Shown piece by piece: positions 43,360-53,799 of a stretch of 64,000 nucleotides of DNA (position 1 is the stretch's first letter; each line of letters opens with the position of its first letter). The notes under the pieces are model-generated. The model had not been told where the DNA came from and did no database searches. It saw only the letters and a list, made by a program, of their open reading frames with translations. The stretch is from Globicatella sulfidifaciens DSM 15739 (GTDB lineage Bacteria; Bacillota; Bacilli; Lactobacillales; Aerococcaceae): NCBI RefSeq assembly GCF_900167405.1, contig NZ_FUWO01000002.1:165840-229839 (forward strand), given 5' to 3'. Made by a program: the position numbers and the translations under genes.

Positions 43360-43755
43360 GTGAAGCGTGAAAGCGTTACGGTAAAAGTGACCCAGAAAAT
43401 TATGGATTCTACGACAAAACGTATTGAAAAATGGCGTCATCAAACACAAGGTGAGTATTATCAACTCAATTCATTTGAAAAAATTACTTACGAAGATCAA
43501 CAAGGACAAGTGGTTCATGTTAAATGGTTTCCTAATAATGAAAATTTAGAAATTAGTTATGGTTCTACCCGATTACTATTTAATAAAGAAGAGCCAACCC
43601 AATTAGTTTATTCGACACCACAGGGATTAATGGTGTTTGATGTCTTAACACATCGAATCAGTATTGCTGATAATAAAATTTCGGTGGATTATCAGCTATT
43701 AAATGAAAATAAACCCATTGGTGATTATGATTTTAGATTGATTTATCATCAATAA
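43360..43755 (+). CDS. DUF1934 family protein (YwiB-like)
   Basis: A 131-residue protein with a calycin-like beta-barrel pattern (ISYGSTRLLFNKE, LMVFDVLTHRISI), matching the DUF1934/YwiB family, which is often found next to rpoE in Firmicutes as here. GTG start at 43360 behind SD AGAGGGGA. Function is unknown. Confidence 0.85.
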   Translation: MKRESVTVKVTQKIMDSTTKRIEKWRHQTQGEYYQLNSFEKITYEDQQGQVVHVKWFPNNENLEISYGSTRLLFNKEEPTQLVYSTPQGLMVFDVLTHRISIADNKISVDYQLLNENKPIGDYDFRLIYHQ

Positions 43756-43797
43756 ATCGTTAAGATAGTAAGGTAGAAATATAAAGGAAGTGACGAT

Positions 43798-44436
43798 ATG
43801 GAGTTAAAGGCATTCGAAGGTCAGAACCGCGAGGAACTTTCATTAATTGAAGTTGCTCATGAAATATTAGTTCAAAAAGGTGATGTCATTGAATTTAATG
43901 AATTATTAATTATGATTCAAGAATATTTAGATTTAAATGAAGCCCAATTAGAAGCAAATTTAGTAAGATTTTATACTGATTTAAATATTGATGGACGCTT
44001 CATCTCATTAGGAGATAATCGTTGGGGCTTACGTTTATGGTATCCAATTGATTCAATCGACGAAGAAACTATTACTTCAGCAGAGGAAGAAGTTCCAAAA
44101 CGCCGTCGTAAGAAACGTAAATTAAATGCATTTGCTGACGATGAAGATATGATCGATTACAACGATGATGACCCAGAAGATGGCGAAGTGTATGACGAAG
44201 AAGATGAAGAGTTCGATGATGATGATGAAGATATGGGTGATATCGACGAAGTCATTGCGAAAGAAGACGAAGACGAAGATGAAGAAGAGTTAGATCACTA
44301 TGCAAGTGAGTTGTCTGATTTTGAAGATGAAGACATTGATGAAGATGTTGAAATCGATGAAGAAGATGATGAATTAGTAGATGATGAAGAAGAAGATTTC
44401 GAAGAATACGACGAAGACGAAGAAGTTGAGGAATAA
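43798..44436 (+). CDS. rpoE: DNA-directed RNA polymerase delta subunit
   Basis: Gram-positive RNA polymerase accessory subunit that speeds enzyme recycling and lowers non-specific DNA binding. The folded N-terminal HARE-HTH domain (about residues 1-90; LSLIEVAHEILVQKG at the start, WGLRLWYPID at the end) is followed by a short basic patch (KRRRKKRK, about 101-108) and a ~100-residue tail made almost entirely of Asp and Glu. At 212 residues the tail is of usual length. SD AAAGGAAG. Confidence 0.97.
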   Translation: MELKAFEGQNREELSLIEVAHEILVQKGDVIEFNELLIMIQEYLDLNEAQLEANLVRFYTDLNIDGRFISLGDNRWGLRLWYPIDSIDEETITSAEEEVPKRRRKKRKLNAFADDEDMIDYNDDDPEDGEVYDEEDEEFDDDDEDMGDIDEVIAKEDEDEDEEELDHYASELSDFEDEDIDEDVEIDEEDDELVDDEEEDFEEYDEDEEVEE

Positions 44437-44561
44437 ATATCACTTACATGATGAATTTGTGAAAAGATGTGTTATTTTCACTAGCCTTAATCATTAAAAT
44501 AAAGTATAATATTAAGTGAAATACATATACTATTTCTAAAGGATTTCAAGGAGGAAATATA

Positions 44562-45419
44562 ATGAGTAGATTAGTTAGTATGACAGAAATGTTAAACAAA
44601 GCAAAAGAAGGTAAGTATGCAGTTGGTCAATTCAACATTAACAACTTAGAATGGACTCAAGCAGTATTACAAGCAGCACAAGAAAACAATTCACCAATTA
44701 TCTTAGGTGTATCTGAAGGTGCTGGTAAATACATGGGTGGTGCTGAAGTTGTTGCAGCGATGGTTAATGCTTTAATGGAAACGATGGATATCACTGTTCC
44801 AGTTGCATTACACTTAGACCACGGTTCAACAGTTGAAAGTGCTAAACATTATATTGATGCTGGATTTACTTCTGTTATGTTCGACCATTCTCATTTCCCT
44901 ATCGACGAAAATATCGAAATGACTAAAGAATTAGTTGAATACGCTCATTCTAAAGGTGTATCAGTAGAAGCTGAAGTTGGTACTGTTGGTGGTGTTGAAG
45001 ACGGTGTAACGGGTGGCGTAAAATATGCTGACTTAGGAGAATGTAAACGTATGGTATCTGAAGCTAAGATTGATGCTTTAGCAGCAGCTTTAGGATCAGT
45101 TCACGGTACTTACGATGGAGAACCTGTTTTAGGATTTGATGAAATGCAAGCAATCTCTGATGCAACAGGAACACCATTAGTATTACACGGTGGATCAGGA
45201 ATCCCTGATTATCAAATTAAAAAAGCTATCGAACGTGGACATGCTAAAATTAACGTTAACACTGAATTACAACAACAATGGACTAAAGCAGTGCGTGAAA
45301 AATTAAATTCAGACGATAAAGTTTATGACCCACGTAAAGTAATTGCTCCTGGTAAAGAAGCAATCGTTAAAGTTACTAAAGAAACAATGGATATGTTTGG
45401 TTCAACTGGTAAAGCATAA
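44562..45419 (+). CDS. fba: class II fructose-bisphosphate aldolase
   Basis: Zn-dependent aldolase of glycolysis and gluconeogenesis. HLDHGSTVE (Zn ligand and catalytic Asp, about residues 87-95), [13 protein letters not shown] (about 140-152) and [16 protein letters not shown] (about 208-223) are intact; 285 residues. SD CAAGGAGG and optimal-looking codons suggest high expression. Own terminator at 45444. The rpoE-fba order is common in Lactobacillales. Confidence 0.97.
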   Translation: MSRLVSMTEMLNKAKEGKYAVGQFNINNLEWTQAVLQAAQENNSPIILGVSEGAGKYMGGAEVVAAMVNALMETMDITVPVALHLDHGSTVESAKHYIDAGFTSVMFDHSHFPIDENIEMTKELVEYAHSKGVSVEAEVGTVGGVEDGVTGGVKYADLGECKRMVSEAKIDALAAALGSVHGTYDGEPVLGFDEMQAISDATGTPLVLHGGSGIPDYQIKKAIERGHAKINVNTELQQQWTKAVREKLNSDDKVYDPRKVIAPGKEAIVKVTKETMDMFGSTGKA

Positions 45420-45443
45420 TTCGTTAAATAAATAATTTTAAAG

Positions 45444-45487
45444 AAACAGTCATCGGACTCAAATAAAGGAGTTCAATGACTGTTTTT
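45444..45487 (+). terminator. intrinsic terminator of fba
   Basis: AAACAGTCAT pairs with ATGACTGTTT, followed by TTT; the loop contains a weaker GGACTC / GGAGTTC stem. Confidence 0.85.
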
Positions 45488-45793
45488 TGTCATATTTACT
45501 GATAGAAAAATGAATGTGAAGAAGATAAACAAAATCGTCTCAATTAAAAAAAGGAGTGAGTCAGCAGGGAAATCACTCCATCCTCACTGCCTCTTCACTC
45601 CCTCATAGTAGAGTAAAGATTAAATATGATTGAAAACCTGACGCTTTATCTTAATGCTTGCGCTGGTGCAAAGCATTAAGATAGTATATACGAAAATCAC
45701 TCGATGTCATTTCACTACTGTCGGCAAAAACAATGCTACTAGATTAGAGTGGTAATAGAGAGTAGTCTATGCTACTTAAACACATCAGTCATG
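45488..45793. other. gene-free region with two inverted repeats between convergent genes
   Basis: It contains GGAGTGA / TCACTCC (about 45551-45579) and a 13-bp perfect stem, TATCTTAATGCTT (45647-45659) with AAGCATTAAGATA (45671-45683), around an 11-nt loop. No open frame with an SD was found. Confidence 0.5.
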
Positions 45794-47767
45794 TTAATTG
45801 TTTGTTTCCTCTAGCGCTTCAAGGGCTAAACTCGCTTCTTCCCATTCCTCCATTAAGATTTCCTGGCGATTTTCTAAGTCCATTAGTTCCTCGTGCATTT
45901 TTAGTAATTCGTCTTGTTGATTCAATGTAGAAGCTTCGGCCATTTGATGGTGTAAAGCTTCAATCGCTTGTTCTACTGATTCCAGCTCTTCAGTCACTTT
46001 ATCAACTTGCTGGGTTAATTTCTTTAATTCACGACGATATTGCTTACTTTCTTCGAAGGATAGTTGTGCTTGACCTTTAGTATTAGTAGTATTTTCAGTC
46101 GGGGCGGTGTTTGTTTTATTCTTTAGCTCCGCCTCTTGTTTGAGAATGGCTAGTTCTTCTTTTTTATGTAAGTAATAATCATAATCACCTAAATAAAGAG
46201 TAGAGCCTGATGGCGTAATCTCTAAAATTTGGGTGGCAATTCGATTGATAAAATAACGGTCGTGCGAAACAAATAAGAGTGTACCATCAAATTCGATTAA
46301 GGCTTGTTCTAATACTTCTTTACTATCGATATCCAAGTGGTTGGTAGGTTCATCTAAAATTAAGGTATTATCATGATCGGTAGCTAATAAAGCTAAAGTT
46401 AGCCGAGCTTTTTCTCCACCGCTTAGCATCGATACTTTCTTTTCAACAGCTTCTCCAGTAAAGAGGAAACTACCTAAAATACTTCGAATGATCCATTCAT
46501 CAGCTGTATCGTGTGCTTGCCATAAAGTTTCTAAAACAGTTAAGTCAGGATTTAACATATTCACGTTTTGAGCGTAGTACCCAATATCTAATCCGGTTCC
46601 TCTCGTAATTTCCCCTTTAATAGGGGGGATTTCCCCAATTATCGTTTTCAATAAAGTAGATTTACCCACACCGTTTGGGCCGACGACGGCGATGGCTTCT
46701 TGTTTTCTTAAATCTAATTGAATATTTTCGGCAATTACTTCAGACTGATAGCCAATGCTTAGATTTTCTAATTCAAGCACGCGTTCGCCACTTTCGCTAG
46801 TCGCAGTAAACTGAATGCGTGGTGCTTTTTGGTCTTGTTTTGGTTTTTCTAATCGAGTAATTTTTTCTAATTGCTTACGTCTACTTTGAGCCCTCTTCGT
46901 TGTTGAAGCACGAGCAATATTTTTTTGAACAAATTCCTCGAGTTTTGCGATCGTGACTTGTTGTTTTTGATATTCTTTCCATTCACGTTCTAAACGCGCT
47001 TCTTTTTCTTCTATATAGTAAGAATAATTCCCTTTATAGAGATGAGCAGTATGATTACGCAATTCGAGGACTTGATTGGTAATTTTATCTAAAAAATAGC
47101 GGTCGTGGGAGACGATTAGTAGGGCGCCTTTATATCCTACGAGGTACTGTTCGAGCCAAGCGAGCATTTCCATGTCTAGATGGTTAGTAGGCTCATCAAG
47201 GATTAATAAGTCATAATCCATTAATAAAATTTGTGCGAGTGCTAAACGTGTTTTTTGCCCACCAGATAAAGCTTGAACAGGGGTTTGGTAATCTTCTTCA
47301 AAAAAGCGAAAACCGTGTAATACTGTTCGAATTTCAGATTCAATGGCATAGGCATTCTTATTATTTAATGTTTCTAGTAAGTGGTCATACTGATATAAAG
47401 CTTCTTGGTACTCAGTACTTTCAGGATTATCAGCTAATTGAGCTAAACGATTAGCCGCTTTTTGGGATTCGTCTCTTAATTTTAAGGTTGCTTCAAAAGT
47501 ATGAAGCATTTCATCCCAAATCGTTCGTTTTGAATCAATCGCTACATGTTGTTCTAAATACCCGATTTTAAGCCCTTTAGCCTTGGAAATGGTACCGCTA
47601 GAAATCGGTTCTTGGTTCATAATTTGCTTGATAAGCGTTGATTTTCCGGTTCCGTTACGACCAACGAGAGCAATGCGGTCTCGGGTTTGAATACTAAAAT
47701 TAACATTTTCATATAAGGTTTCATCGGCAAACCGTCTTGCCAATTCATTTACTTGTAGTAATATCAT
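45794..47767 (-). CDS. ABC-F family ATPase (YdiF-like)
   Basis: A 657-residue soluble protein with two ABC domains and no membrane spans. Walker A GRNGTGKST (about residue 37) and GPNGVGKST (about 370), signatures ALSGGQKTRLALA and MLSGGEKARLTLA, and an inter-domain linker rich in basic residues (about 250-310). The C-terminal ~80 residues form a coiled coil. Family members act on the ribosomal E site in translation control; some confer antibiotic resistance, but this form looks housekeeping. SD AAAGGAG. Confidence 0.9.
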   Translation of the reverse strand: MILLQVNELARRFADETLYENVNFSIQTRDRIALVGRNGTGKSTLIKQIMNQEPISSGTISKAKGLKIGYLEQHVAIDSKRTIWDEMLHTFEATLKLRDESQKAANRLAQLADNPESTEYQEALYQYDHLLETLNNKNAYAIESEIRTVLHGFRFFEEDYQTPVQALSGGQKTRLALAQILLMDYDLLILDEPTNHLDMEMLAWLEQYLVGYKGALLIVSHDRYFLDKITNQVLELRNHTAHLYKGNYSYYIEEKEARLEREWKEYQKQQVTIAKLEEFVQKNIARASTTKRAQSRRKQLEKITRLEKPKQDQKAPRIQFTATSESGERVLELENLSIGYQSEVIAENIQLDLRKQEAIAVVGPNGVGKSTLLKTIIGEIPPIKGEITRGTGLDIGYYAQNVNMLNPDLTVLETLWQAHDTADEWIIRSILGSFLFTGEAVEKKVSMLSGGEKARLTLALLATDHDNTLILDEPTNHLDIDSKEVLEQALIEFDGTLLFVSHDRYFINRIATQILEITPSGSTLYLGDYDYYLHKKEELAILKQEAELKNKTNTAPTENTTNTKGQAQLSFEESKQYRRELKKLTQQVDKVTEELESVEQAIEALHHQMAEASTLNQQDELLKMHEELMDLENRQEILMEEWEEASLALEALEETNN

Positions 47768-47900
47768 GTGTGCATACTCCTTTAGTATGGTTCAATAGCT
47801 ACATTATAGCAAAAGAACTTAACACCGTGAACTAAAATAAGACAATAAATAGTGGAGTATGTTATAATAAATTTAAAAATAAAGGAAATGAGGCGATTCC

Positions 47901-48788
47901 ATGTCAGATGCTCTTGAATTAGTTATTATTACTGGTATGAGTGGTGCTGGTAAAACAGTTGCAGTTCAAAGTTTCGAAGATTTGGGATATTATTGCGTGG
48001 ATAATATGCCACCTAACTTGCTCCCGACATTCTGGGAATTAATCAAGGAATCAGGAAAAATTACGAAGATTGCGTTAGTAATTGATTTAAGATCGCGTGA
48101 TTTTTTTGATGAATTAACCAATGTTATTTCTAAAATGGATAATACGCAAATGATCACAACCAAGATTTTATTTTTAGAAGCCGATGATCAAGCGTTGGTA
48201 TCAAGATATAAAGAGACGCGCCGAAATCATCCATTAGCAACCATGGGACGTGTGAGTGAGGGGATTAAACTTGAGCGTGAAATGCTGAAGGATTTAAGAA
48301 GTCGTGCACAAACGATTATTAATACCAGTGATATCACGCCGAGACAATTGCGTGAACAACTGATTAGTATTTTTGCAACTGAAAAGCAATCTACCTTTCA
48401 TGTGCAAGTAGTGTCGTTTGGTTTTAAATATGGTGCGCCAATCGATGTAGATGTGATGATGGATGTGCGATTCTTACCTAATCCGCATTATGTGGATGAG
48501 TTAAGAGATAAGACGGGATTGGATCAAGATGTATACGATTATGTAATGAAACAACCTGAGACACAAGCTTTCTATGCAAAATTTATGGATTTAATCGAAT
48601 TATGTCTACCAGGTTATAAAAAAGAAGGTAAGTCTAGCGTCGTGATTGGAATTGGCTGTACTGGAGGACAACACCGTTCGATTGCTTTAGCCGAGCGCGT
48701 GGGACGTCATTTAAAAAATAGCGGTTATGAGACTAAAATTTCTCACCGTGATCGCTTTAAGAAAAAAGAAAGTGTAGTTAGATCATGA
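47901..48788 (+). CDS. rapZ: RNase adapter / nucleotide-binding protein RapZ (YvcJ)
   Basis: A 295-residue P-loop protein: [10 protein letters not shown] (residues 13-22), the DNMPPNL motif and a conserved C-terminal domain with [18 protein letters not shown] (about 252). In Gram-positives YvcJ binds and hydrolyses nucleotides and affects competence and metabolism. It overlaps yvcK by 4 bp (ATGA), the standard yvcJ-yvcK-whiA order. Confidence 0.95.
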   Translation: MSDALELVIITGMSGAGKTVAVQSFEDLGYYCVDNMPPNLLPTFWELIKESGKITKIALVIDLRSRDFFDELTNVISKMDNTQMITTKILFLEADDQALVSRYKETRRNHPLATMGRVSEGIKLEREMLKDLRSRAQTIINTSDITPRQLREQLISIFATEKQSTFHVQVVSFGFKYGAPIDVDVMMDVRFLPNPHYVDELRDKTGLDQDVYDYVMKQPETQAFYAKFMDLIELCLPGYKKEGKSSVVIGIGCTGGQHRSIALAERVGRHLKNSGYETKISHRDRFKKKESVVRS

Positions 48789-49801
48789 GTGAAGGAACTA
48801 AACTAAAATATAAAGTAGCCGTTATTGGAGGCGGAACCGGACTGCCGGTCATTTTGAAAGGACTAAAGCATTTAAATGCTTGTGTTAGTGCTGTCGTAAC
48901 GGTTGCTGATGATGGGGGCAGTAGTGGCGTTATTCGAGACTATATTAACGTCGTTCCTCCGGGTGATATACGTAATTGTATGGTTGCGTTATCTGAAAGC
49001 GACCCATTATTACTGGATGTCTTTCAATACCGCTTTGATAGTGAAGATGCCTTTTTAGCAGGACATGCTATCGGGAATTTAATCATTGCTGCCTTGAAAG
49101 AAATGAATGGCTCGTTGGATAAATCTTTGGAAATATTGTCTGAGTTTATGAAAGTAAAAGGAAAAATATTGCCAGCAGCGCAAGAACCATTAGTATTGAA
49201 TGCGTTATTTGAAGATGGTACGATTGCGGTTGGTGAGTCTCAGATTGCCAAACACCGCAAAAAGATTAAGGAAGTTTCAGTTACGACCCGTCTAGGTGAC
49301 GAAGCTAAAGTTGCCAGTCCGAAAGTCGTCGAAGCGATAATGGAAGCCGATATGATTGTTTTGGGTCCGGGGAGTTTATATACAAGCATTCTGCCTAATT
49401 TAATGATTGACGAGATTGGAGAGGCGATTCGCAATACGCCGGCAGAAGTGGTCTATATTTGTAATATTATGACCCAATTAGGAGAAACAGAATCCTTTAC
49501 GGATGCCAACCATGTTGAAGTTTTAAATCAACATTTAGGCGGCCATTACGTTGATACTGTTTTAGTGAATATTGCTGAAGTACCAGAAGACTATATTTTA
49601 AATCAACCGAATGAAGAATATTTATTACAAGTTAAACATGACTTTATGGGCTTAAGAAGTCAGGGTGTTCGCGTCATTTCAAATAGTTTTTTAAGTATGA
49701 AAAATGGCGGCGCTTATCACGATACGGAACTCGTGGTTGAGGAATTAGCTCATTTATTAGACACGCATAAATTATATGTAAGCAGTAAATTATCAAAATA
49801 G
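48785..49801 (+). CDS. yvcK: gluconeogenesis factor YvcK (CofD-like)
   Basis: A 338-residue CofD-fold protein: [14 protein letters not shown] at the N-terminus, [14 protein letters not shown] (about 39-52), PPGDIRNCM and [13 protein letters not shown] (about 196). It binds UDP-sugars and supports growth on gluconeogenic carbon and cell-wall homeostasis. It overlaps rapZ by 4 bp and precedes whiA by 17 bp. Confidence 0.95.
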   Translation: MSEGTKLKYKVAVIGGGTGLPVILKGLKHLNACVSAVVTVADDGGSSGVIRDYINVVPPGDIRNCMVALSESDPLLLDVFQYRFDSEDAFLAGHAIGNLIIAALKEMNGSLDKSLEILSEFMKVKGKILPAAQEPLVLNALFEDGTIAVGESQIAKHRKKIKEVSVTTRLGDEAKVASPKVVEAIMEADMIVLGPGSLYTSILPNLMIDEIGEAIRNTPAEVVYICNIMTQLGETESFTDANHVEVLNQHLGGHYVDTVLVNIAEVPEDYILNQPNEEYLLQVKHDFMGLRSQGVRVISNSFLSMKNGGAYHDTELVVEELAHLLDTHKLYVSSKLSK

Positions 49802-49818
49802 AAGGGTGTGATGGACCG

Positions 49819-50745
49819 TTGACTTTTGCTTCGGAAGTAAAAAAAGAATGTACCTTAATTGAAGTACATCGGGAACATGCGAAAGCAGAGTTGACAGCAC
49901 TTATCCGTATGAACGGAGCCGTGAGTATCTATCAACAGTCTCTCATTTTAAATGTTCAAAGTGAAAATGCAGCGATTGCTAGACGAATGTATACTTTATT
50001 TAAACAACATTTTGCTGTTGACAGTGAATTAATTGTTCGTCGAAAGATGAAATTAAAGAAAAATAATGTCTATATCGTACGTTGTCGACAAAATGTTAAA
50101 GAAGTGCTGGAAATTTTAGGTATCTTTGATGGTGCTTTTATTAAAGCGGATGTAGCACCTGAAATTATGGAGAATGATCAGAAAAAACGTTCTTATTTAA
50201 GAGGAGCCTTTATGGCGGGAGGATCGGTTAATAATCCAGAGGCCAATAGTTATCATTTAGAAATTTACTCGAATTATGAATCTCATAATGAAGATATTTG
50301 TAAAATGATGAATGATTTTAATCTAAACGCCAAGACCATTACCCGGCGCAATGGCTATATTACTTATATTAAAGAAGCGGAGAAAATATCAGACTTTCTA
50401 GCGATTATTGGGGCTAATCGAGCAATGCTAAAATTTGAAGATATTCGGATTGTTCGTGATATGCGAAATTCTGTTAATCGTTTAGTAAACTGTGAAAATG
50501 CTAATCTAAATAAAGTGGTTGAAGCTTCCAATCGACAAAGGGAAGCTATTGAATTAATTATTGAAAAACGAGGATTAGATTCTTTACCAGAAAAATTAAG
50601 AGAGATGGCGCAATTTCGATTAGACAATCCCGATTTAGGGATGAAGGAAATTGGTGAATTAATTCCAGGTGGACCGATTTCTAAATCTGGAGTGAACCAT
50701 CGATTAAGAAAACTCGTTCAAATTGCTGAGGAGCTGTCTAATTAA
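49819..50745 (+). CDS. whiA: sporulation/cell-division regulator WhiA
   Basis: A 308-residue protein with an N-terminal homing-endonuclease-like (LAGLIDADG-type) domain, seen as [16 protein letters not shown] (about 114-129), and a C-terminal helix-turn-helix ending in [15 protein letters not shown]. In non-sporulating Firmicutes WhiA affects division and chromosome segregation. TTG start at 49819 behind SD AGAAGGGTG. Last gene of rapZ-yvcK-whiA. Confidence 0.95.
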   Translation: MTFASEVKKECTLIEVHREHAKAELTALIRMNGAVSIYQQSLILNVQSENAAIARRMYTLFKQHFAVDSELIVRRKMKLKKNNVYIVRCRQNVKEVLEILGIFDGAFIKADVAPEIMENDQKKRSYLRGAFMAGGSVNNPEANSYHLEIYSNYESHNEDICKMMNDFNLNAKTITRRNGYITYIKEAEKISDFLAIIGANRAMLKFEDIRIVRDMRNSVNRLVNCENANLNKVVEASNRQREAIELIIEKRGLDSLPEKLREMAQFRLDNPDLGMKEIGELIPGGPISKSGVNHRLRKLVQIAEELSN

Positions 50746-50827
50746 CAACCTCATTTATTTCTTTGAAACAATGTTCTTTTTACCGGTTAAAGGATGAACA
50801 TTATTAAGTAATAAAAAGTAAAATAAA

Positions 50828-50906
50828 CATCGTGTTTGTAGTGAACTCACAAGTTAGACAGAAAATCTAACCTTTTGGAGCTCATAGAGAACACGATGCT
50901 TTTTTG
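50828..50906 (+). terminator. terminator after whiA
   Basis: CATCGTGTT (50828-50836) pairs with AACACGATG (50890-50898); inner stems GAACTC/GAGCTC and GTTAGA/TCTAAC lie within. CTTTTTTG follows. About 80 bp downstream of the stop codon. Confidence 0.85.
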
Positions 50907-51028
50907 TATGGAGGGGGAGACAATCGTCATTAATAAAAGCATCGATGGTTTATGTCATTATTTTGAGTAATGATTAACAATGATTTTCATCACGAATGAT
51001 GGACCGCTTTTCTTTTATTATAAAAGTG

Positions 51029-51442
51029 TTATGGCGTACTTAATTCTTGATTCGTTTCCATCGCTTCATGTTTTAAAGCTTCAGTTATTTCATCAGAAAA
51101 TTGTAACCCCTCTTCGCGAGTACCATTAGGCCGGTCTAAAAGGGTGATTTCAGAGACAACGCATTCTACAGTATAGACGGTCTCTCCGTCACTATTTTGG
51201 TAATTTCGACTTTGCATGCGACCGCTAATCGCGATACGTTGGCCTTTGATTGAATACTTATCCAAGATGTCAGCTAAATGATCCCAAGCAACAAAAGGGA
51301 TAAAGTCTGCCATTAAAGCACCTTCTTTATTGCGTTGACGTCGAGTAATCGCCAAAGTATTGTTAATTACTCGATGGTCGTCATTGACGGTCTTTAAGTC
51401 ATGGTCACGCACGATTCTCCCAACTAAAACAACATGATTCAT
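51029..51442 (-). CDS. single-stranded DNA-binding protein, short paralogue
   Basis: A 137-residue OB-fold SSB: N-terminal MNHVVLVGRIVRD and ADFIPFVAWDHLADIL, then KGQRIAISGRMQSRNY. It lacks the acidic DDDIPF tail of the essential SSB and ends in NQELSTP. Together with its isolation on the minus strand this suggests an accessory or competence-type SSB (SsbB/YwpH-like). SD AGGAGAG. A lone prepilin peptidase elsewhere in the window also points to competence genes. Confidence 0.85.
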   Translation of the reverse strand: MNHVVLVGRIVRDHDLKTVNDDHRVINNTLAITRRQRNKEGALMADFIPFVAWDHLADILDKYSIKGQRIAISGRMQSRNYQNSDGETVYTVECVVSEITLLDRPNGTREEGLQFSDEITEALKHEAMETNQELSTP

Positions 51443-51575
51443 TTATATCTCTCCTGTCTTTCTTTTACTTATAAATACACATTTTTGTATAAAAACACTT
51501 TTTTGATAGTAATATTATTCTAAATATTTTAAAAATTGATGTATAATGAAATTGACACGATAAGGAGGAATTATT

Positions 51576-52289
51576 ATGCGTATAATTATGATTGAAGATA
51601 ATGAATCAGTTACAGAAATGATGTCGATGTTTTTTGAAAAAGAAAAATTTACAGCGACTTTTTATCATGATGGCCTTGAAGGCTATAAAGCATATGAAGC
51701 CGATCCAAATAATTGGGATTTAGCTATTTTAGATATTAATTTACCTTCGATGGATGGCATTCAAATTTGTCGGAAAATGCGAAACATTTCCAAAACATTA
51801 CCAATTATCATGCTAACTGCTCATGACTCTGAAAGTGACCAAGTCATTGGTTTGGAAATGGGAGCAGATGATTATGTCACGAAACCATTTAGTCCGCTAA
51901 CTTTAATGGCGAGAATGAAAGCTTTACATCGTCGCGCACACTTAGAGCCAGAAAAGACTGTTGAAACAGTTGATGAAGGTTCATTTGATATCGTAACAGA
52001 CTCAATGAAAATTAGTACTACTAATCGAGAAGCGTATTATAATGACCAATTAATCGAGAATTTAACACCAAAAGAATTCGAACTGTTAATTATGTTTGCG
52101 AGCCATCCTAAGCGAGTTTTCAGTCGGGAACAATTACTAAAAAGCTTATGGGAGGATCCGTTTTATGGTGATGAACGAACAGTTGACGCACACATTAAAA
52201 AATTAAGACAAAAAATAGAAGTAGTCGGACCACAAGTAATTCAAACGGTTTGGGGTGTTGGTTACAAATATGAAGAAGTAGGCGAATAA
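51576..52289 (+). CDS. OmpR/PhoB-family response regulator
   Basis: A 237-residue regulator: receiver domain (about 1-118) with phospho-acceptor Asp53 in LDINLPSMDG and the switch lysine in YVTKPFSP, then a winged-helix DNA-binding domain (about 135-235; LTPKEFELLIMF, ERTVDAHIKKLRQKI, VWGVGYKY). SD TAAGGAGG. One base separates it from the histidine kinase gene. It resembles LisR/CsrR-type regulators of envelope stress, but orthology is not certain. Confidence 0.93.
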   Translation: MRIIMIEDNESVTEMMSMFFEKEKFTATFYHDGLEGYKAYEADPNNWDLAILDINLPSMDGIQICRKMRNISKTLPIIMLTAHDSESDQVIGLEMGADDYVTKPFSPLTLMARMKALHRRAHLEPEKTVETVDEGSFDIVTDSMKISTTNREAYYNDQLIENLTPKEFELLIMFASHPKRVFSREQLLKSLWEDPFYGDERTVDAHIKKLRQKIEVVGPQVIQTVWGVGYKYEEVGE

Positions 52290-52290
52290 G

Positions 52291-53709
52291 ATGAAGTTGT
52301 TATGGCAACAAATTATTGGGGTCATGGCGGTTTTGATGGTTGCGTTAGGGTTAAGTGCTTATTTAACAAGTCGGTATATGTCTAACCGTATTTTCCAAGA
52401 TAAGCAAGAAGAACTTATACAGTACGGGACCAATATTGTGGCCAACCATTTTACAAGAAATGATTTAGAAAGAGCCTCTGAACTTTTACAAGATAAAGAA
52501 ATTGTCATTCAAGTTTACTTAAGTGACGGAACGATTATTTATCCTTCCTACGACCAGCGAAATAAATTGCAGCTTACCGAACAACAGTTAAGTCGCATAA
52601 CGAAAGATCAAACCATTGGTATCCAAAGAAGTACCCGTTATGATAACAATGGCGTACTCGTTAATATGGCGACAGTTTATGTATCGAATCAAGGGGGATA
52701 TAGTGAATTTCCTGAGGGGATTATCAGTATTGGGGCTCCTTTATCGGAATTGGATCAACAAGTAGAAGCGGTTCAGCAAAATATTATGCTTGGCTTTTTG
52801 ATTTCAGCTGGACTAGGAATTGTGATGTCCATTTTGTATGCCATGTATCAATCAAATAAAATTCAAAAACTGCAGATGGCGACTCGGCAAATTGCTTCGG
52901 GAAATTATGAAATTGAATTGGATACACAAGGAAGCGATGAGTTAAGTGATTTAGCTCGCGATTTTCAAGTGATGGCTAATTCATTACAAGCTTCAGAGGA
53001 AGAAATTCAAAGACAAGAAACACTACGCCGTCAAATGATGATGGATGCTGCCCACGAAATGAGAACCCCTTTAACGACAATGAGTGGAGTTTTAGAAGGG
53101 CTTCAATATGATATGATTCCTGAGGAGCAAAAAGAACGTAGTTTGAATTTGGTGATGAAAGAAACCCAACGTTTAATCCGTTTGGTCAATGAAAACCTCG
53201 ATTATGAGAAGATTCGAAGTCAACAAATCGTCTTGAAGCCACAATGGCTTGATGTTAAGCAACTCTTTGAACAAATTAAGTCGCAAATGGAGAGCAAAGC
53301 CTCCTTGAAGAATAATCATATTGTCATTTCTGTTCCCGAAAATTTAAAAATCTGGGCCGATAACGATCGTATTCTACAAATTATCATCAATATCGTTAAT
53401 AATGCCATCCAGTTTTCAAAAGATAGCGACATAAATTTACGTGCAACTAAAGTTCATGAGGGTGTTAGCATTGAGATTGAAGACCATGGTATTGGCATTG
53501 AACCAGAAAAAATAAAAAGTATTTGGGAGAGATTTTATAAAGCGGACATCTCACGGAAAAACACCGAATTTGGTGAGTCGGGGATTGGTTTAGCTGTCGT
53601 GAAATCATTGGTAGAAGCGCATTCTGGAACAGTTGAAGTCGAAAGTGAATTGGGACAAGGAACGAAATTTATCATTACCATTCCTGACCAAACTTCAACA
53701 ACCAGATGA
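52291..53709 (+). CDS. membrane sensor histidine kinase
   Basis: A 472-residue kinase: span 1 (about 7-26), an extracellular sensor of about 135 residues, span 2 (about 166-187), HAMP (about 188-240), HisKA with His255 in MDAAHEMRTPLTT, and a HATPase domain with N box NIVNNAIQF, DHGIGI (G1) and GIGLAVV (G2). Coupled to the response-regulator gene by a one-base gap. The signal is unknown. The next gene encodes a membrane-anchored extracellular protein that might be part of the same response. Confidence 0.93.
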   Translation: MKLLWQQIIGVMAVLMVALGLSAYLTSRYMSNRIFQDKQEELIQYGTNIVANHFTRNDLERASELLQDKEIVIQVYLSDGTIIYPSYDQRNKLQLTEQQLSRITKDQTIGIQRSTRYDNNGVLVNMATVYVSNQGGYSEFPEGIISIGAPLSELDQQVEAVQQNIMLGFLISAGLGIVMSILYAMYQSNKIQKLQMATRQIASGNYEIELDTQGSDELSDLARDFQVMANSLQASEEEIQRQETLRRQMMMDAAHEMRTPLTTMSGVLEGLQYDMIPEEQKERSLNLVMKETQRLIRLVNENLDYEKIRSQQIVLKPQWLDVKQLFEQIKSQMESKASLKNNHIVISVPENLKIWADNDRILQIIINIVNNAIQFSKDSDINLRATKVHEGVSIEIEDHGIGIEPEKIKSIWERFYKADISRKNTEFGESGIGLAVVKSLVEAHSGTVEVESELGQGTKFIITIPDQTSTTR

Positions 53710-53799
53710 TAGAATTTAGTTCAGAACTTTACAATTATATTAATGAATTGTATAATAACGCTAGTATTTTGTGAAAATATTAAGTAGTAGGTGAAATTA

